From positions 1 to 8,259 of the forward strand of contig JAJZWW010000127.1 in the NCBI GenBank assembly GCA_021846485.1: a stretch of DNA of 8,259 nucleotides, written 5' to 3'. Origin of the DNA: Actinomycetes bacterium (GTDB lineage: Bacteria > Actinomycetota > Acidimicrobiia > Acidimicrobiales > Palsa-688). The position numbers and the translations under genes are program-made. This document shows, piece after piece, positions 1 through 7,158 of this stretch. The notes beneath the pieces are model-generated. The model did not search any database and was not told the DNA's origin. It saw only the letters and a list, made by a program, of their open reading frames with translations. The stretch's first letter is position 1. Each line of letters begins with the position of its first letter.

Positions 1-62
1 GCGCCACTCCTGCGATGGCGGTGGCGAGTCGCCCGCTGCGCTGATCCCGGATCCGAGCAGGT

Positions 63-1292
63 TCAGCTCCCGCCGGCCAGCTCGACGACGGGCCGCACGC
101 GGTGGCGGTAGTGGAGCACGACGGTGCGCATGTCGTCGCCCAGCAGGTCGGCCACTTGGTCGAGGGATGCGCCGGCGTCGATGAACAGGCTGGCGGCGGT
201 GTGCCGGGCGGTGTAGGGGTTGACCGGTCCGTCGATGCCGGCGGCGGCGGCGATCAGGGTGAACTGGCGGCGCAGGTTGGACGGGTCGAGCGGTGTCCCC
301 ACCTCGGAGGGGAACATCAGCCCGGTCTCTACCCAGTAGGCGCCGGCCCGGTCCCGCTCGGCCGCTTGGCGGCGGCGGTGGTCCTCGATGAGGCCGATCA
401 AGGCGGGGGCGAGGCGGATCGTCCGTTCCCCGGCGCTGGACTTCTTGACCGGGCCGCGTACCAGGTCGTAGCCCCGGCCGGTCGCCCTGGGCACCCGCTT
501 GATCGACCCCGACACCGTCAGTGTCCTGGCCCCGGTGTCCAGGTCGGCCCAGCGCAGACCGGTCCCCTCGCCGGGCCGCAGCCCGACATGGAGCATGACC
601 GCCATCAGCGCCGCCAGTCGGTGCGGCGCCTGGTCGCCGGATCTGCCGCCCTCCTGCGGTCGGTGGAAGGCGAGGGCGGTGGCGATGAACCGGTCGCGCT
701 CGGCGGCGGTGAGTGCCCGCTGGCCGGCGGGCGCGGCCGTGCTCCCCGGCAGGATCGACAGGCGCCCGGCGTTGCGCACGACGAGCTGGCGGCGCTCGGC
801 GTGGGTGAGGGCGTCGGTGAGGATGGAGCGCAGCCGGCCGACCGACGAGCGGGACAGGCCGGCGTCCGCCTTGGCCCGCAGGAAGCGGTCGACGTGCTCG
901 GGTGTCAGGTCGCGCAGGCGGTGGCGGCCGAGGGCGGGGACCAGGTGGCGTTCGATCAGCGACCGGTAGTTGGCGACGGTGCCGGGGCCCACCCGGTGGG
1001 GCAGCACATCGGCCGTCCAGGACCGCAGGAACCGCTCGACGGTCACCGAGGGCTCCTGCGGCGCTCCGCTGGCGCTGACCCGGTCCTGCTCGGCGCGCAT
1101 CTTCCGGACAGCCTCGGCCTTGGTCTTCGCCCTGACCTTCACCCTCCGCCGCTGACCGGAGGACGGATCCCGATCGGCCTCGACCACGCCGACCCACAAC
1201 TGGTAGTCGACCTGCTCTCCGGACGCGAGTCGCCGCGAGCGGGTCTCCTGGTAGATCGCCCCCTCCCCGGCCCCCCGGCGCCTGGTCGCCAT
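63..1292 (-). CDS. Tyrosine-type site-specific integrase
   Basis: A 409-residue tyrosine recombinase, probably the integrase of an element inserted at the neighbouring tRNA-Ala. Seen: an N-terminal arm-binding-like segment (about 10-75, opening GEGAIYQ and ending in a KTKAEA-type helix), a SAM-like core-binding domain (about 82-180) and a C-terminal catalytic domain (about 195-405). Catalytic positions are Arg239 (GLRPGE), Lys283/Lys284 (VKKSSAGER), Arg363 in YTARHT and nucleophile Tyr395 (LHYRHRV). Two positions deviate from the R-K-H-R-H-Y set: the HxxR histidine is Tyr360, a change I recall from other actinobacterial integrases, and the LGH histidine is Asp386 (LLGDD), which is less usual. 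Length is normal for the family. The ATG has no Shine-Dalgarno but a -10-like TAGAGT lies 9 nt upstream. The gene reads away from the tRNA 3' end, into the presumed element. The family is certain; activity is not, given Asp386. Confidence 0.93.
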   Translation of the reverse strand: MATRRRGAGEGAIYQETRSRRLASGEQVDYQLWVGVVEADRDPSSGQRRRVKVRAKTKAEAVRKMRAEQDRVSASGAPQEPSVTVERFLRSWTADVLPHRVGPGTVANYRSLIERHLVPALGRHRLRDLTPEHVDRFLRAKADAGLSRSSVGRLRSILTDALTHAERRQLVVRNAGRLSILPGSTAAPAGQRALTAAERDRFIATALAFHRPQEGGRSGDQAPHRLAALMAVMLHVGLRPGEGTGLRWADLDTGARTLTVSGSIKRVPRATGRGYDLVRGPVKKSSAGERTIRLAPALIGLIEDHRRRQAAERDRAGAYWVETGLMFPSEVGTPLDPSNLRRQFTLIAAAAGIDGPVNPYTARHTAASLFIDAGASLDQVADLLGDDMRTVVLHYRHRVRPVVELAGGS

Positions 1293-1293
1293 C

Positions 1294-1333
1294 GGGAGCC
1301 GACTCTACTGCGGGGCTCCCCCTGTGGCTCCCC
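1294..1333. repeat. Three GGCTCCC repeats at the integrase promoter
   Basis: GGCTCCC occurs at 1314-1320 and 1326-1332 as direct repeats (GGCTCCCC with a 4-nt gap, 12-bp period), and as its inverse GGGAGCC at 1294-1300. The inverted pair 1294-1300/1314-1320 brackets the -10-like box of the integrase gene. Three copies of a 7-mer in 40 bp next to int suggest an operator or an integrase/excisionase arm-type site. That role is inference; the base composition is GC-rich, so chance is not excluded. Confidence 0.5.
1302..1307 (-). promoter_or_regulatory. Putative -10 box of the integrase gene (leaderless)
   Basis: On the minus strand TAGAGT lies 9 nt before the integrase ATG at 1292. It fits the actinobacterial TANNNT -10 pattern. 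No Shine-Dalgarno sequence is visible, so transcription would start at or within a few bases of the ATG. No clear -35 is seen. Confidence 0.4.
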
Positions 1334-1363
1334 TCCGCCTGTTCTGGGAGGGTCCCGATGGAG

Positions 1364-1382
1364 CAAAACCCCTGGTCAGGGG

Positions 1383-1383
<1 letters not shown>
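1364..1383 (-). terminator. Rho-independent terminator of tRNA-Ala
   Basis: On the minus strand a 6-bp stem ACCCCT/AGGGGT closes a GACC loop and runs directly into TTT. The first base of the stem is the final A of the encoded CCA end, so the terminator begins inside the tRNA 3' terminus. It should stop tRNA transcription before the integrase gene. Confidence 0.7.
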
Positions 1384-1459
<76 letters not shown>

Positions 1460-1472
1460 AGGTGGCCCGGAA

Positions 1473-1478
1473 ACCCTA
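1473..1478 (-). promoter_or_regulatory. Putative -10 box of the tRNA-Ala gene
   Basis: On the minus strand TAGGGT, preceded by GA, lies 13 nt before the mature tRNA 5' end at 1459, a plausible distance for a short pre-tRNA leader. The region about 17 bp further upstream has no good -35 match. Upstream bases 1491-1507 carry the palindrome CACCGCGGTG, overlapped by GCGGTG-G-CACCGC, of unknown meaning. Confidence 0.4.
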
Positions 1479-1598
1479 TCAGGTGCTGCTCACCGCGGTG
1501 GCACCGCCCTCGGGCGACCTTCTGGGAGGCAGCGGTGGACAGCAAGGTGAAGCGTGCGCAGGGCACACGGGAGCGGCGGCGCGGCCTCGGCGGGAGCG

Positions 1599-2089
1599 AT
1601 GGCCAGGGGCGAGACCCTGTCCCCGGACGAGATCGACCAGGTCGCCCTGCGGGGGTGCCGGCTGCGGCGGTCCGGGAGGAGATCGCCGTCCGAAGGGTCG
1701 ACGCCTGCGTGCTGGTCGACGCCGTCGGCGTCCGCTACGGGTGCGGCTCGCGCAGCATGCAGGTGTTCCACCCCTATCGCTTGCCACGTCGCGCTCGGCC
1801 CCGGGCCGACCCGGGCCTGCCGGGCGCGACCAGTGCTTCCAGGAGGCCGGCGATGGTCGCCTCGAGGCGGGCACCTGGTGGCCATCGACACCGACACCGT
1901 TGGCTGCCACGGCTGGCACTCCGACTTCTCGCGGACTCTCCACATCGGGGGCGCCGACCCGACCGCCGAGTTGTACATCGGCGAGGAGGGCGGGCGGGAG
2001 GGTGTCGAGCTCGACCGGCAGGCACTCGTGACCGCCGACGGTCCGGAGGTGCTGTCGAGCTACCTCTGGGAGGACGCCTGGCTGGGTAG
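1599..2089 (+). pseudogene. Decayed M24-family peptidase (Xaa-Pro peptidase/DddP-like)
   Basis: A gene relic read as blocks in successive frames. Block 1 (1599 to about 1669) holds LSPDEIDQ...CRLRR. Block 2 (about 1670-1780, another frame) holds VREEIAVRRVDACVLVDAVG and RYGCGSRSMQVF, typical of the creatinase-type N-terminal domain. Block 3 (about 1828-1872) holds QCFQEAGDGRLEAG. Block 4 (about 1875-2089) holds LVAIDTDTVG and SDFSRT, including the two M24 metal-binding aspartates, then jumps to LYIGEEGGREGVELD and QALVTADGPEVLSSY, the family's C-terminal end. Joins 1/2 and 3/4 are each explained by one missing base (near 1670 and 1872). About 120 or more residues are missing between blocks 2 and 3, and about 100 between PTAE and LYIGEE, including the metal-binding His and one Glu. 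About 0.5 kb survives of a normal ~1.2 kb gene. It lies between tRNA-Ala and leuS. The family call is strong; substrate subfamily (peptidase or DMSP lyase-like) cannot be told. Confidence 0.82.
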
Positions 2090-2148
2090 TCGAGGAGCGC
2101 GGGTGGCCTGCCTCGGGCGTAGCGGCCGGGAGGGTCCCGCCGGCTCGG

Positions 2149-2154
2149 TACGCT
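2149..2154 (+). promoter_or_regulatory. Putative -10 box of leuS (leaderless)
   Basis: TACGCT ends 6 nt before the leuS ATG, placing the expected transcription start on the A of the ATG. There is no Shine-Dalgarno at a usable distance (the GGGAGGG at 2128-2134 is over 25 nt away). A small hairpin CGGGA-GGG-TCCCG (2127-2139) sits just upstream. No convincing -35 is visible. Confidence 0.5.
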
Positions 2155-2160
2155 GCGGGA

Positions 2161-5016
2161 ATGGCCACCGACACCCTGCCGACGCCGGCTGAGGAGGACG
2201 TCCCCCCGCAGCGGTACTCGGGGCTGCTCGCTGGCGAGATCGAGGCCAGGTGGCAAGCTCGCTGGGCGGCCGACGGCACCTTTGTCGTACCCCGCACCAC
2301 CGACGCCGGGCCCGGCGGCAAGTTCTTCCTCATGGACATGTTTCCCTACCCCTCCGACGCCGGGCTCCACGTCGGTCACCCCCTCGGCTACATCGCCACC
2401 GACGTGTACGGCCGCTACCTGCGGATGACCGGCCACACCGTGCTCCACACCCTCGGCTATGACGCCTACGGGCTGCCGGCCGAGCAGTACGCGATCGCCA
2501 CCGGTACCCATCCTCGGGTCACCACCGAGGCCAACATCGCCCGCTACCGCAGGCAGATCGGCCGGCTCGGCCTGGCCCACGACCCGACCCGGTCGGTGGC
2601 GACGACCGACGAATCCTTCTACCGCTGGACGCAGTGGATCTTCCTGCAGATCTACGGGTCCTGGTACGACGAGACCCAGGGGAGGGCGCGGCCCATTCGC
2701 GACCTGATCGCGGGCTACGAGGCGGGCGAGCTGACCACCCCCGACGGCCGCCGGTGGTCGGAGCTGTCCAGCGTGGAGCGGGCCGCGGCCCTCGACGCAC
2801 GGCGCCTCGCCTACCGCTCCAAGGTCCCGGTCAACTGGTGCCCTGGTCTCGGCACCGTGCTCGCCAACGAGGAGGTCACCGCCGAAGGGCGCTCGGAGAT
2901 CGGCAATTTCCCGGTGCTGCGCCGCGAGCTGACCCAGTGGATGATGCGCATCACCGCCTACGCCGACCGGCTCCTCGCGGACCTCGACCGCCTCGACTGG
3001 CCCGAGTCGGTGAAGACCATGCAGCGCAACTGGATCGGGCGCTCGGAGGGCGTGCAGATCTTGTTCCCCGTCGAGGGGCAAGAGCCGTTGGAGGTGTTCA
3101 CCACCCGCCCGGACACTCTCTTCGGGGCGACCTACGTGGTCGTCGCCCCCGAGCACCCGCTGCTCGACCGGGCCGTCCCCGAGGCCTGGCCCGACGCCGA
3201 CCTGCCCGAGCGCTGGAGGGCCGGGGAGGCGAGCCCCCGGCGGGCTGTCGAGGCCTACCGGGCGCGAGTCGCCGCGATGTCCGAGCGTGACCGCCAGGCG
3301 GCGACGGGGGACAGGACCGGCGTCTTCAGCGGGCTGTACGCCACGAACCCGGCGACCGGAGAGCGGATCGCGGTGTTCGTCGCCGACTACGTCCTGGCCG
3401 GCTACGGGACCGGCGCGATCATGGCCGTGCCAGCCCACGACCAGCGAGACTTCGAGCTCGCCCGGGCCCTCGACCTGCCGATCCGCCCGGTCGTCGCCGC
3501 CGGTGACGGTCGCGACCCGCGGGACGCGTCCAGCTGGGCGGACGCCTACCCCGGCGCCGGGGAGCTGATCTGCTCCGCCAACGGCCACGTGAGCCTCGAC
3601 GGGCTCGGGGTGGACGAGGCCAAGCGGCGCATCGTGACCTGGTTGGAGGGCGAGGGCCTCGGAGCGGCCCGCGTGACCTACAAGCTGCGTGACTGGCTGT
3701 TCAGCCGCCAGCGCTACTGGGGGGAGCCCTTTCCCATCGTCTACGACGACGAAGGAGTCGCCCACCCGGTCCCAGAGACCATGCTCCCGGTCACCCTCCC
3801 CGACGTCGACGACTACCGTCCCCGCGCCACGGACCTCGACGCCGAGCCCCAGCCGCCCCTCTCCCGGGCGGAGGAGTGGGTGCAGGTCACCCTCGACCTC
3901 GGCGACGGTTCCCGCCGTTACCGGCGGGAGACCAACACGATGCCCCAGTGGGCCGGGTCGTGCTGGTACGAGCTGCGCTACTTGGACCCTGACAACGAGG
4001 AGCGCTTCGTCGACCCGGAGATCGAGCGGTTCTGGATGGGTCCGCGGGACGGTGACGACACCGGCGGGGTCGACCTCTACGTCGGCGGGGTCGAGCACGC
4101 CGTGCTGCACCTGCTCTACTCCCGCTTCTGGCACAAGGTGCTGTTCGACCTGGGCCAGCTGAGCAGCGAGGAGCCGTTCCGCCGGCTGTTCAACCAGGGG
4201 TACATCCAGGCCTATGCCTACACCGACCGGCGGGGCGTGCACGTGCGTGCCGACGAGGTCGTCGAGAGAGACGGCGGCTTTTGGTACCACGACGAGCCGG
4301 TCGAGCGCCACTACGGCAAGATGGGCAAGTCGCTGAAGAACGGGGTCAGCCCCGACGAGATGTGCGACCTCTACGGAGCCGACACCCTCCGGCTCTACGA
4401 GATGGCCATGGGCCCCCTCGACGTGTCGCGCCCCTGGGAGACCCGGGCGGTCGTCGGCTCCCACCGTTTCTTGCAGAGGGTGTGGCGCAACCTGCTCGAC
4501 GAGCACACCGGGGTGCCGACGGTCGTCGACGAGCCGCCCGACGCCGAGACCGACCGCTTGTTGCACGCGACGATCGCTGCAGTGCGCACCGAGATGGAGC
4601 ACCTGCGCTTCAACACCGCCATCGCCAGGCTGATCGAGCTCAACAACCACCTCACCGCCCAGGCGGCGCCGGTGGCCCGCGCGGTCGCGGAGCCCCTCGT
4701 CGCGATGCTCGCGCCGTTCGCCCCCCACGCCGCCGAGGAGCTGTGGTCGCGCCTCGGCCATCACCGGGGGCTGGCGTTCGAGCCCTTCCCAGTCGCCGAC
4801 CCGGCCAAGCTCGTCGCCACCACGGTCACCTACCCGGTCCAGGTGGCCGGCAAGGTTCGCGGCTCGCTCGAGGTGCCCGCCGGCTCCGACGAGCAGTCGG
4901 TCCGAGACGCCGCCCTGGCGCTGCCCAAGGTGCGACGTGCCCTCGCCGGCCGGGCAGTCGCCAAGGTGGTGGTGGTTCAGGGGCGGATCGTGAGCGTGGT
5001 GCCGGCGGCGGGGTGA
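2161..5016 (+). CDS. leuS: Leucyl-tRNA synthetase (LeuRS)
   Basis: Charges tRNA-Leu with leucine in the cytosol (class Ia synthetase) and is essential for translation. Seen in 951 residues: the Rossmann active site with HVGH at 70-73 and KMGKS at 720-724; the CP1 editing domain with the threonine-rich TTRPDT at 314-319 and GTGAIMAVPAHDQRD at 416-430; the QRNWIGRSEG segment joining editing and catalytic parts; the leucine-specific region around WAGSCWYELRYLDP; a helical anticodon-binding domain (from about residue 800); and a small C-terminal tRNA-binding domain containing AGKVRGSLEVPAG. Length matches actinobacterial LeuRS, longer than the ~860 of E. coli. The zinc-knuckle region keeps only Cys227 (NWCPGL), with no later Cys before QWMM, as I recall from actinobacterial homologues. 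KMGKS rather than KMSKS also fits that group. The ATG is supported by the leaderless -10 box. No disruption is seen and the gene should be active. Confidence 0.98.
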   Translation: MATDTLPTPAEEDVPPQRYSGLLAGEIEARWQARWAADGTFVVPRTTDAGPGGKFFLMDMFPYPSDAGLHVGHPLGYIATDVYGRYLRMTGHTVLHTLGYDAYGLPAEQYAIATGTHPRVTTEANIARYRRQIGRLGLAHDPTRSVATTDESFYRWTQWIFLQIYGSWYDETQGRARPIRDLIAGYEAGELTTPDGRRWSELSSVERAAALDARRLAYRSKVPVNWCPGLGTVLANEEVTAEGRSEIGNFPVLRRELTQWMMRITAYADRLLADLDRLDWPESVKTMQRNWIGRSEGVQILFPVEGQEPLEVFTTRPDTLFGATYVVVAPEHPLLDRAVPEAWPDADLPERWRAGEASPRRAVEAYRARVAAMSERDRQAATGDRTGVFSGLYATNPATGERIAVFVADYVLAGYGTGAIMAVPAHDQRDFELARALDLPIRPVVAAGDGRDPRDASSWADAYPGAGELICSANGHVSLDGLGVDEAKRRIVTWLEGEGLGAARVTYKLRDWLFSRQRYWGEPFPIVYDDEGVAHPVPETMLPVTLPDVDDYRPRATDLDAEPQPPLSRAEEWVQVTLDLGDGSRRYRRETNTMPQWAGSCWYELRYLDPDNEERFVDPEIERFWMGPRDGDDTGGVDLYVGGVEHAVLHLLYSRFWHKVLFDLGQLSSEEPFRRLFNQGYIQAYAYTDRRGVHVRADEVVERDGGFWYHDEPVERHYGKMGKSLKNGVSPDEMCDLYGADTLRLYEMAMGPLDVSRPWETRAVVGSHRFLQRVWRNLLDEHTGVPTVVDEPPDAETDRLLHATIAAVRTEMEHLRFNTAIARLIELNNHLTAQAAPVARAVAEPLVAMLAPFAPHAAEELWSRLGHHRGLAFEPFPVADPAKLVATTVTYPVQVAGKVRGSLEVPAGSDEQSVRDAALALPKVRRALAGRAVAKVVVVQGRIVSVVPAAG

Positions 5017-5019
5017 GGA

Positions 5020-5043
5020 CCCGGCGCGACCGACGGCGCCGGG
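5020..5043. terminator. GC-rich hairpin between convergent genes
   Basis: A perfect 8-bp inverted repeat CCCGGCGC/GCGCCGGG with an 8-nt loop begins three bases after the leuS stop and lies before the stop of the convergent PAC2 gene. Neither strand has a T-run after it, so it would be a U-less hairpin terminator acting both ways. That function is inferred from position. Confidence 0.45.
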
Positions 5044-5076
5044 AACAAGAACGGGGTCATCAGCGGGGTCGTCGGA

Positions 5077-5943
5077 CTAGTGCTCACCGCGCAGGAACCG
5101 CTCCAGTTCGGCGGCGATCTCGTCGCCGGACGGGAGGTCCCCGAACTGGGTCGACGCCATGCCCTGCTCCTCGTCGTGGGCCAGCTCCAGCTGGCGGACG
5201 AGGGCTGCGTGATCGTCGCTCGCGGCGATCAGCTCGTCGATGTGCTTGGCGGTGACCGCCGCGGCCGTGTGCAGGCCGGAGGTATCGACCTCGACGCCGG
5301 CGAGGGGTCCGAGGCGGTCGAGCAGGGCAGCCGCCCCGGCCGGGTAGGGGAGGGCCGACGCGTAGTGCGGGACCCGGGCCCACAGGCCGACCGCGGGGAC
5401 CCCTCCCCGGCCGAAGGCATGCTCCAAGGCGCCCTGCGCTCCGGCCGGGACCTCGAGAACGGCGGGCACCACGCCCACCTGGGCGGCGAGGGCGGCGTCG
5501 GTGCTGGTGGCCGCCAGCCGGACCGCCCGGGTGTGGGGCACCGGCGCAGGGAACGCACCGAGCCCGACGACCATCTCGACGCCGAGACGTGAGGCGAGCG
5601 AGACCACCTCGGAAACGAAGCGGTGCCAGCGCATGTCGGGCTCGGGGCCCGATAGGGCCAGCACGTCACGCCCCCCGGGAGTGGTCGCCGCCTCCAGGCG
5701 GATCTCGGGCCAGCGCAGGTCGCGGTCGACGCCGTGGTCGATGCGAAGGACCGGGCGCCGGGCGCGGTGGTCGATCAGCTCGTCGGGGTCGAAGGTGGCG
5801 ACCGTGCGAGGGGCGAGGGTCTCGCGCAGGGTGGCCATCGCCGTGCTGGCCGCCTGGCCGGCGTCGATCCAGCCCTCCAGGTTGACGACCAGTACCGGCC
5901 GCTCGAGTGTCGGCCAGGAGTGCAGGGTCGCCAGGTCGGCCAC
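5077..5943 (-). CDS. PAC2-family protein
   Basis: A 288-residue PAC2-family protein, related to eukaryotic proteasome-assembly chaperone 2; the bacterial members' molecular role is not firmly known. Family marks seen: PVLVVNLEGWIDAGQAA (16-32), FDPDELIDHRARRP (51-64), SGPEPDMRWHRF (98-109), VVGLGAFPAPVPHTR (125-139), LEVPAG (163-168) and VGLWARVPHYAS plus LPYPAG (185-203). The tail from about 255 is charged and helical and ends in an acidic ELERFLRGEH. No signal peptide or membrane segment, so cytosolic. The start is GTG, supported by GGGGAG (5959-5954) ten nt upstream inside the end of the preceding gene. It follows the kinase gene by only 4 nt, so the two are co-transcribed and probably translationally coupled. 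Length is normal for actinobacterial PAC2 proteins. Confidence 0.9.
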   Translation of the reverse strand: MADLATLHSWPTLERPVLVVNLEGWIDAGQAASTAMATLRETLAPRTVATFDPDELIDHRARRPVLRIDHGVDRDLRWPEIRLEAATTPGGRDVLALSGPEPDMRWHRFVSEVVSLASRLGVEMVVGLGAFPAPVPHTRAVRLAATSTDAALAAQVGVVPAVLEVPAGAQGALEHAFGRGGVPAVGLWARVPHYASALPYPAGAAALLDRLGPLAGVEVDTSGLHTAAAVTAKHIDELIAASDDHAALVRQLELAHDEEQGMASTQFGDLPSGDEIAAELERFLRGEH

Positions 5944-5947
5944 GGCG

Positions 5948-7132
5948 TCAGCTCTCCCCGCCGGCGGCGGCCAGTGCCCGGCCGGCGAGGTCGCGGATCA
6001 TGTCCGGGTAGTCGTGGAAGTCGAAGCCGTCGCGGCCCATCGCCCCTCTGGCGTAGCGCACGTACACACCCTCCAGGATGCACGCGAGCTTCCAGTACGC
6101 GAACGCGACGTAGTAGCCGATCCGGTCGAGGGAGCGCCCCGAGACCTCGGCGTAGCGCCCGGCGAGCTCGGCGCGGGTGAGGAACCCGCCGTCGGCAGTG
6201 GCCGTGTGGGCCAGGACCGAGGCCTCCCCCGGGTCGGTCCAGTACACGAGGAGCTGTCCGACGTCGGCGAGCACGTCGCCCAGGGTGCACAGCTCCCAGT
6301 CGAGCACCGCGGCAACGGTGCCGTCCGGCGCGACGACGGTGTTGTCCAGCCGGTAGTCGCCGTGGACGATGCCCGCGGGCCCCTGCCCGGGGAGCTTCGC
6401 GCTGAGCCGCTCGTGGACCCGGTCCACGTCGGCTACGTCGGGACCGCCCTGTTCGTCCCGATTGGCGCGGTACTGGCCGTACCATCGGCGCAGTTGGCGC
6501 TCCAGGTAGCCGTCCCGGCGACCGAGGTCGCCCAGCCCGACGGCGTCGGGGTCGAGGGCGTGGAGCGCGGCGAGGGTGTCGACCAGACCCTCCGAGATCC
6601 GCCGGCGGCCGGCGGGGTCGAACGCGGCCGCGGCGTCCCCCTCCTCTCGCAGGATGTGGCCGTCGACGAGCTCCATCACGTAGAACGCCGCCCCGGTCAC
6701 CGCCGGGTCGTCGCAGTAGCCGATCGCCCTGGGCACCGGGATCCCCGCAGGACCGAGCGCCGAGATGATCCGGTGCTCTCGCCCCATGTCGTGAGCGGTG
6801 GGCAGCAGCGGGCCGGTCGGTGGACGCCGCAGCACGAACCGGTGGGCCCGGCGGTCGGTGACGGTGAAGGTGAGGTTGCTGCGCCCGCCGGCGACGAGTT
6901 CGAAGCGCAGCGGAGGGATCGCCCCCTCCACGTTGGCGGCGAACCAGGCAGTGACCCCCGCCGGGTCGATCCCCGGAACGTCGCCTGCAGTCCCGGAGCC
7001 GGCGGGGGCCGGCTGTGCCGCCCCGGAGCCGGCGGGGGCCGGCTGTGCCGTTGCGCCGCGGGCGCCGGTACCCTGGTAGGTATCGGGCGACGCCGGCTCC
7101 GTCGCTCGGTCCGTGCCTCGGGGGTCGGTCAT
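5948..7132 (-). CDS. APH-fold phosphotransferase family protein (ACAD10/11-related kinase)
   Basis: A 394-residue protein with the aminoglycoside-phosphotransferase/choline-kinase fold. Seen: the nucleotide-loop motif AGGRSNLTFTV (81-91); FVLRRPPTG (99-107) and LPTAHDMGREH (110-120), typical of the subgroup related to the kinase domain of ACAD10/11; the catalytic loop HGDYRLDN (257-264, Asp259 and Asn264); and DWE (278-280), the Mg-binding position. ACAD10/11 kinases act on 4-hydroxyacyl-CoA intermediates, so an acyl-CoA-type substrate is more likely than an antibiotic; this is inference. The first ~50 residues are low-complexity (Ala, Pro, Gly, Ser, Thr) and contain a 10-residue duplication. 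The domain itself begins near GIDPAGV (54-60). The ATG has no Shine-Dalgarno but a TAGGTT box ends 6 nt upstream, supporting this long start. First gene of a pair with the PAC2 gene, divergent from the thioredoxin-like gene. Confidence 0.9.
   Translation of the reverse strand: MTDPRGTDRATEPASPDTYQGTGARGATAQPAPAGSGAAQPAPAGSGTAGDVPGIDPAGVTAWFAANVEGAIPPLRFELVAGGRSNLTFTVTDRRAHRFVLRRPPTGPLLPTAHDMGREHRIISALGPAGIPVPRAIGYCDDPAVTGAAFYVMELVDGHILREEGDAAAAFDPAGRRRISEGLVDTLAALHALDPDAVGLGDLGRRDGYLERQLRRWYGQYRANRDEQGGPDVADVDRVHERLSAKLPGQGPAGIVHGDYRLDNTVVAPDGTVAAVLDWELCTLGDVLADVGQLLVYWTDPGEASVLAHTATADGGFLTRAELAGRYAEVSGRSLDRIGYYVAFAYWKLACILEGVYVRYARGAMGRDGFDFHDYPDMIRDLAGRALAAAGGES
6991..7050. repeat. 30-bp tandem duplication, two copies
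   Basis: Units 6991-7020 and 7021-7050 differ only at their first base (T versus C). They encode the duplicated decapeptide AQPAPAGSGA/AQPAPAGSGT in the kinase's disordered N-terminal tail. Each unit contains a 7-bp hairpin AGCCGGC-GGGG-GCCGGCT (6997-7014 and 7027-7044). Period is a multiple of three, so copy-number change keeps the frame. Confidence 0.9.
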
Positions 7133-7138
7133 CCCCCG

Positions 7139-7144
7139 AACCTA
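7139..7144 (-). promoter_or_regulatory. Putative -10 box of the kinase-PAC2 operon (leaderless)
   Basis: On the minus strand TAGGTT (7144-7139) is followed by six bases and then the ATG at 7132, the same spacing as at leuS. No Shine-Dalgarno precedes the ATG apart from a G-run touching it. The box lies in the 43-bp gap shared with the divergent thioredoxin-like gene. Confidence 0.5.
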
Positions 7145-7158
7145 GACCGAGATCCCCC

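Noticed and set aside
1491..1507. Overlapping palindromes upstream of the tRNA promoter as an operator
   Set aside because: They are short, GC-only and unsupported by other copies or a nearby regulator gene.
1599..2089. Intact M24 gene broken only by sequencing errors
   Set aside because: Single-base errors could explain two of the frame changes, but not the loss of over 200 residues, including the metal-binding His and a Glu.
2090..2160. T-box riboswitch or leader attenuator for leuS
   Set aside because: Only about 70 nt separate the relic from the ATG, there is no T-box sequence or terminator, and a -10 box next to the ATG suggests no leader at all.
1774..4764. A 996-codon open frame on the minus strand opposite leuS
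   Set aside because: It is low-complexity, rich in Gly, Val, Pro, Arg and Glu, has no recognisable domain, and lies antisense to a certain leuS gene. Long antisense frames are expected in DNA this GC-rich.
6991..7050. Possible CRISPR-like repeat (30-bp period with hairpins)
   Set aside because: Only two adjacent units exist with no spacers, and they lie in frame within a coding sequence.
5948..7132. Aminoglycoside resistance gene
   Set aside because: The fold and HGDxxxxN motif are shared, but FVLRRPPTG and LPTAHDMGRE are marks of the ACAD10/11-type subgroup, not of resistance enzymes.
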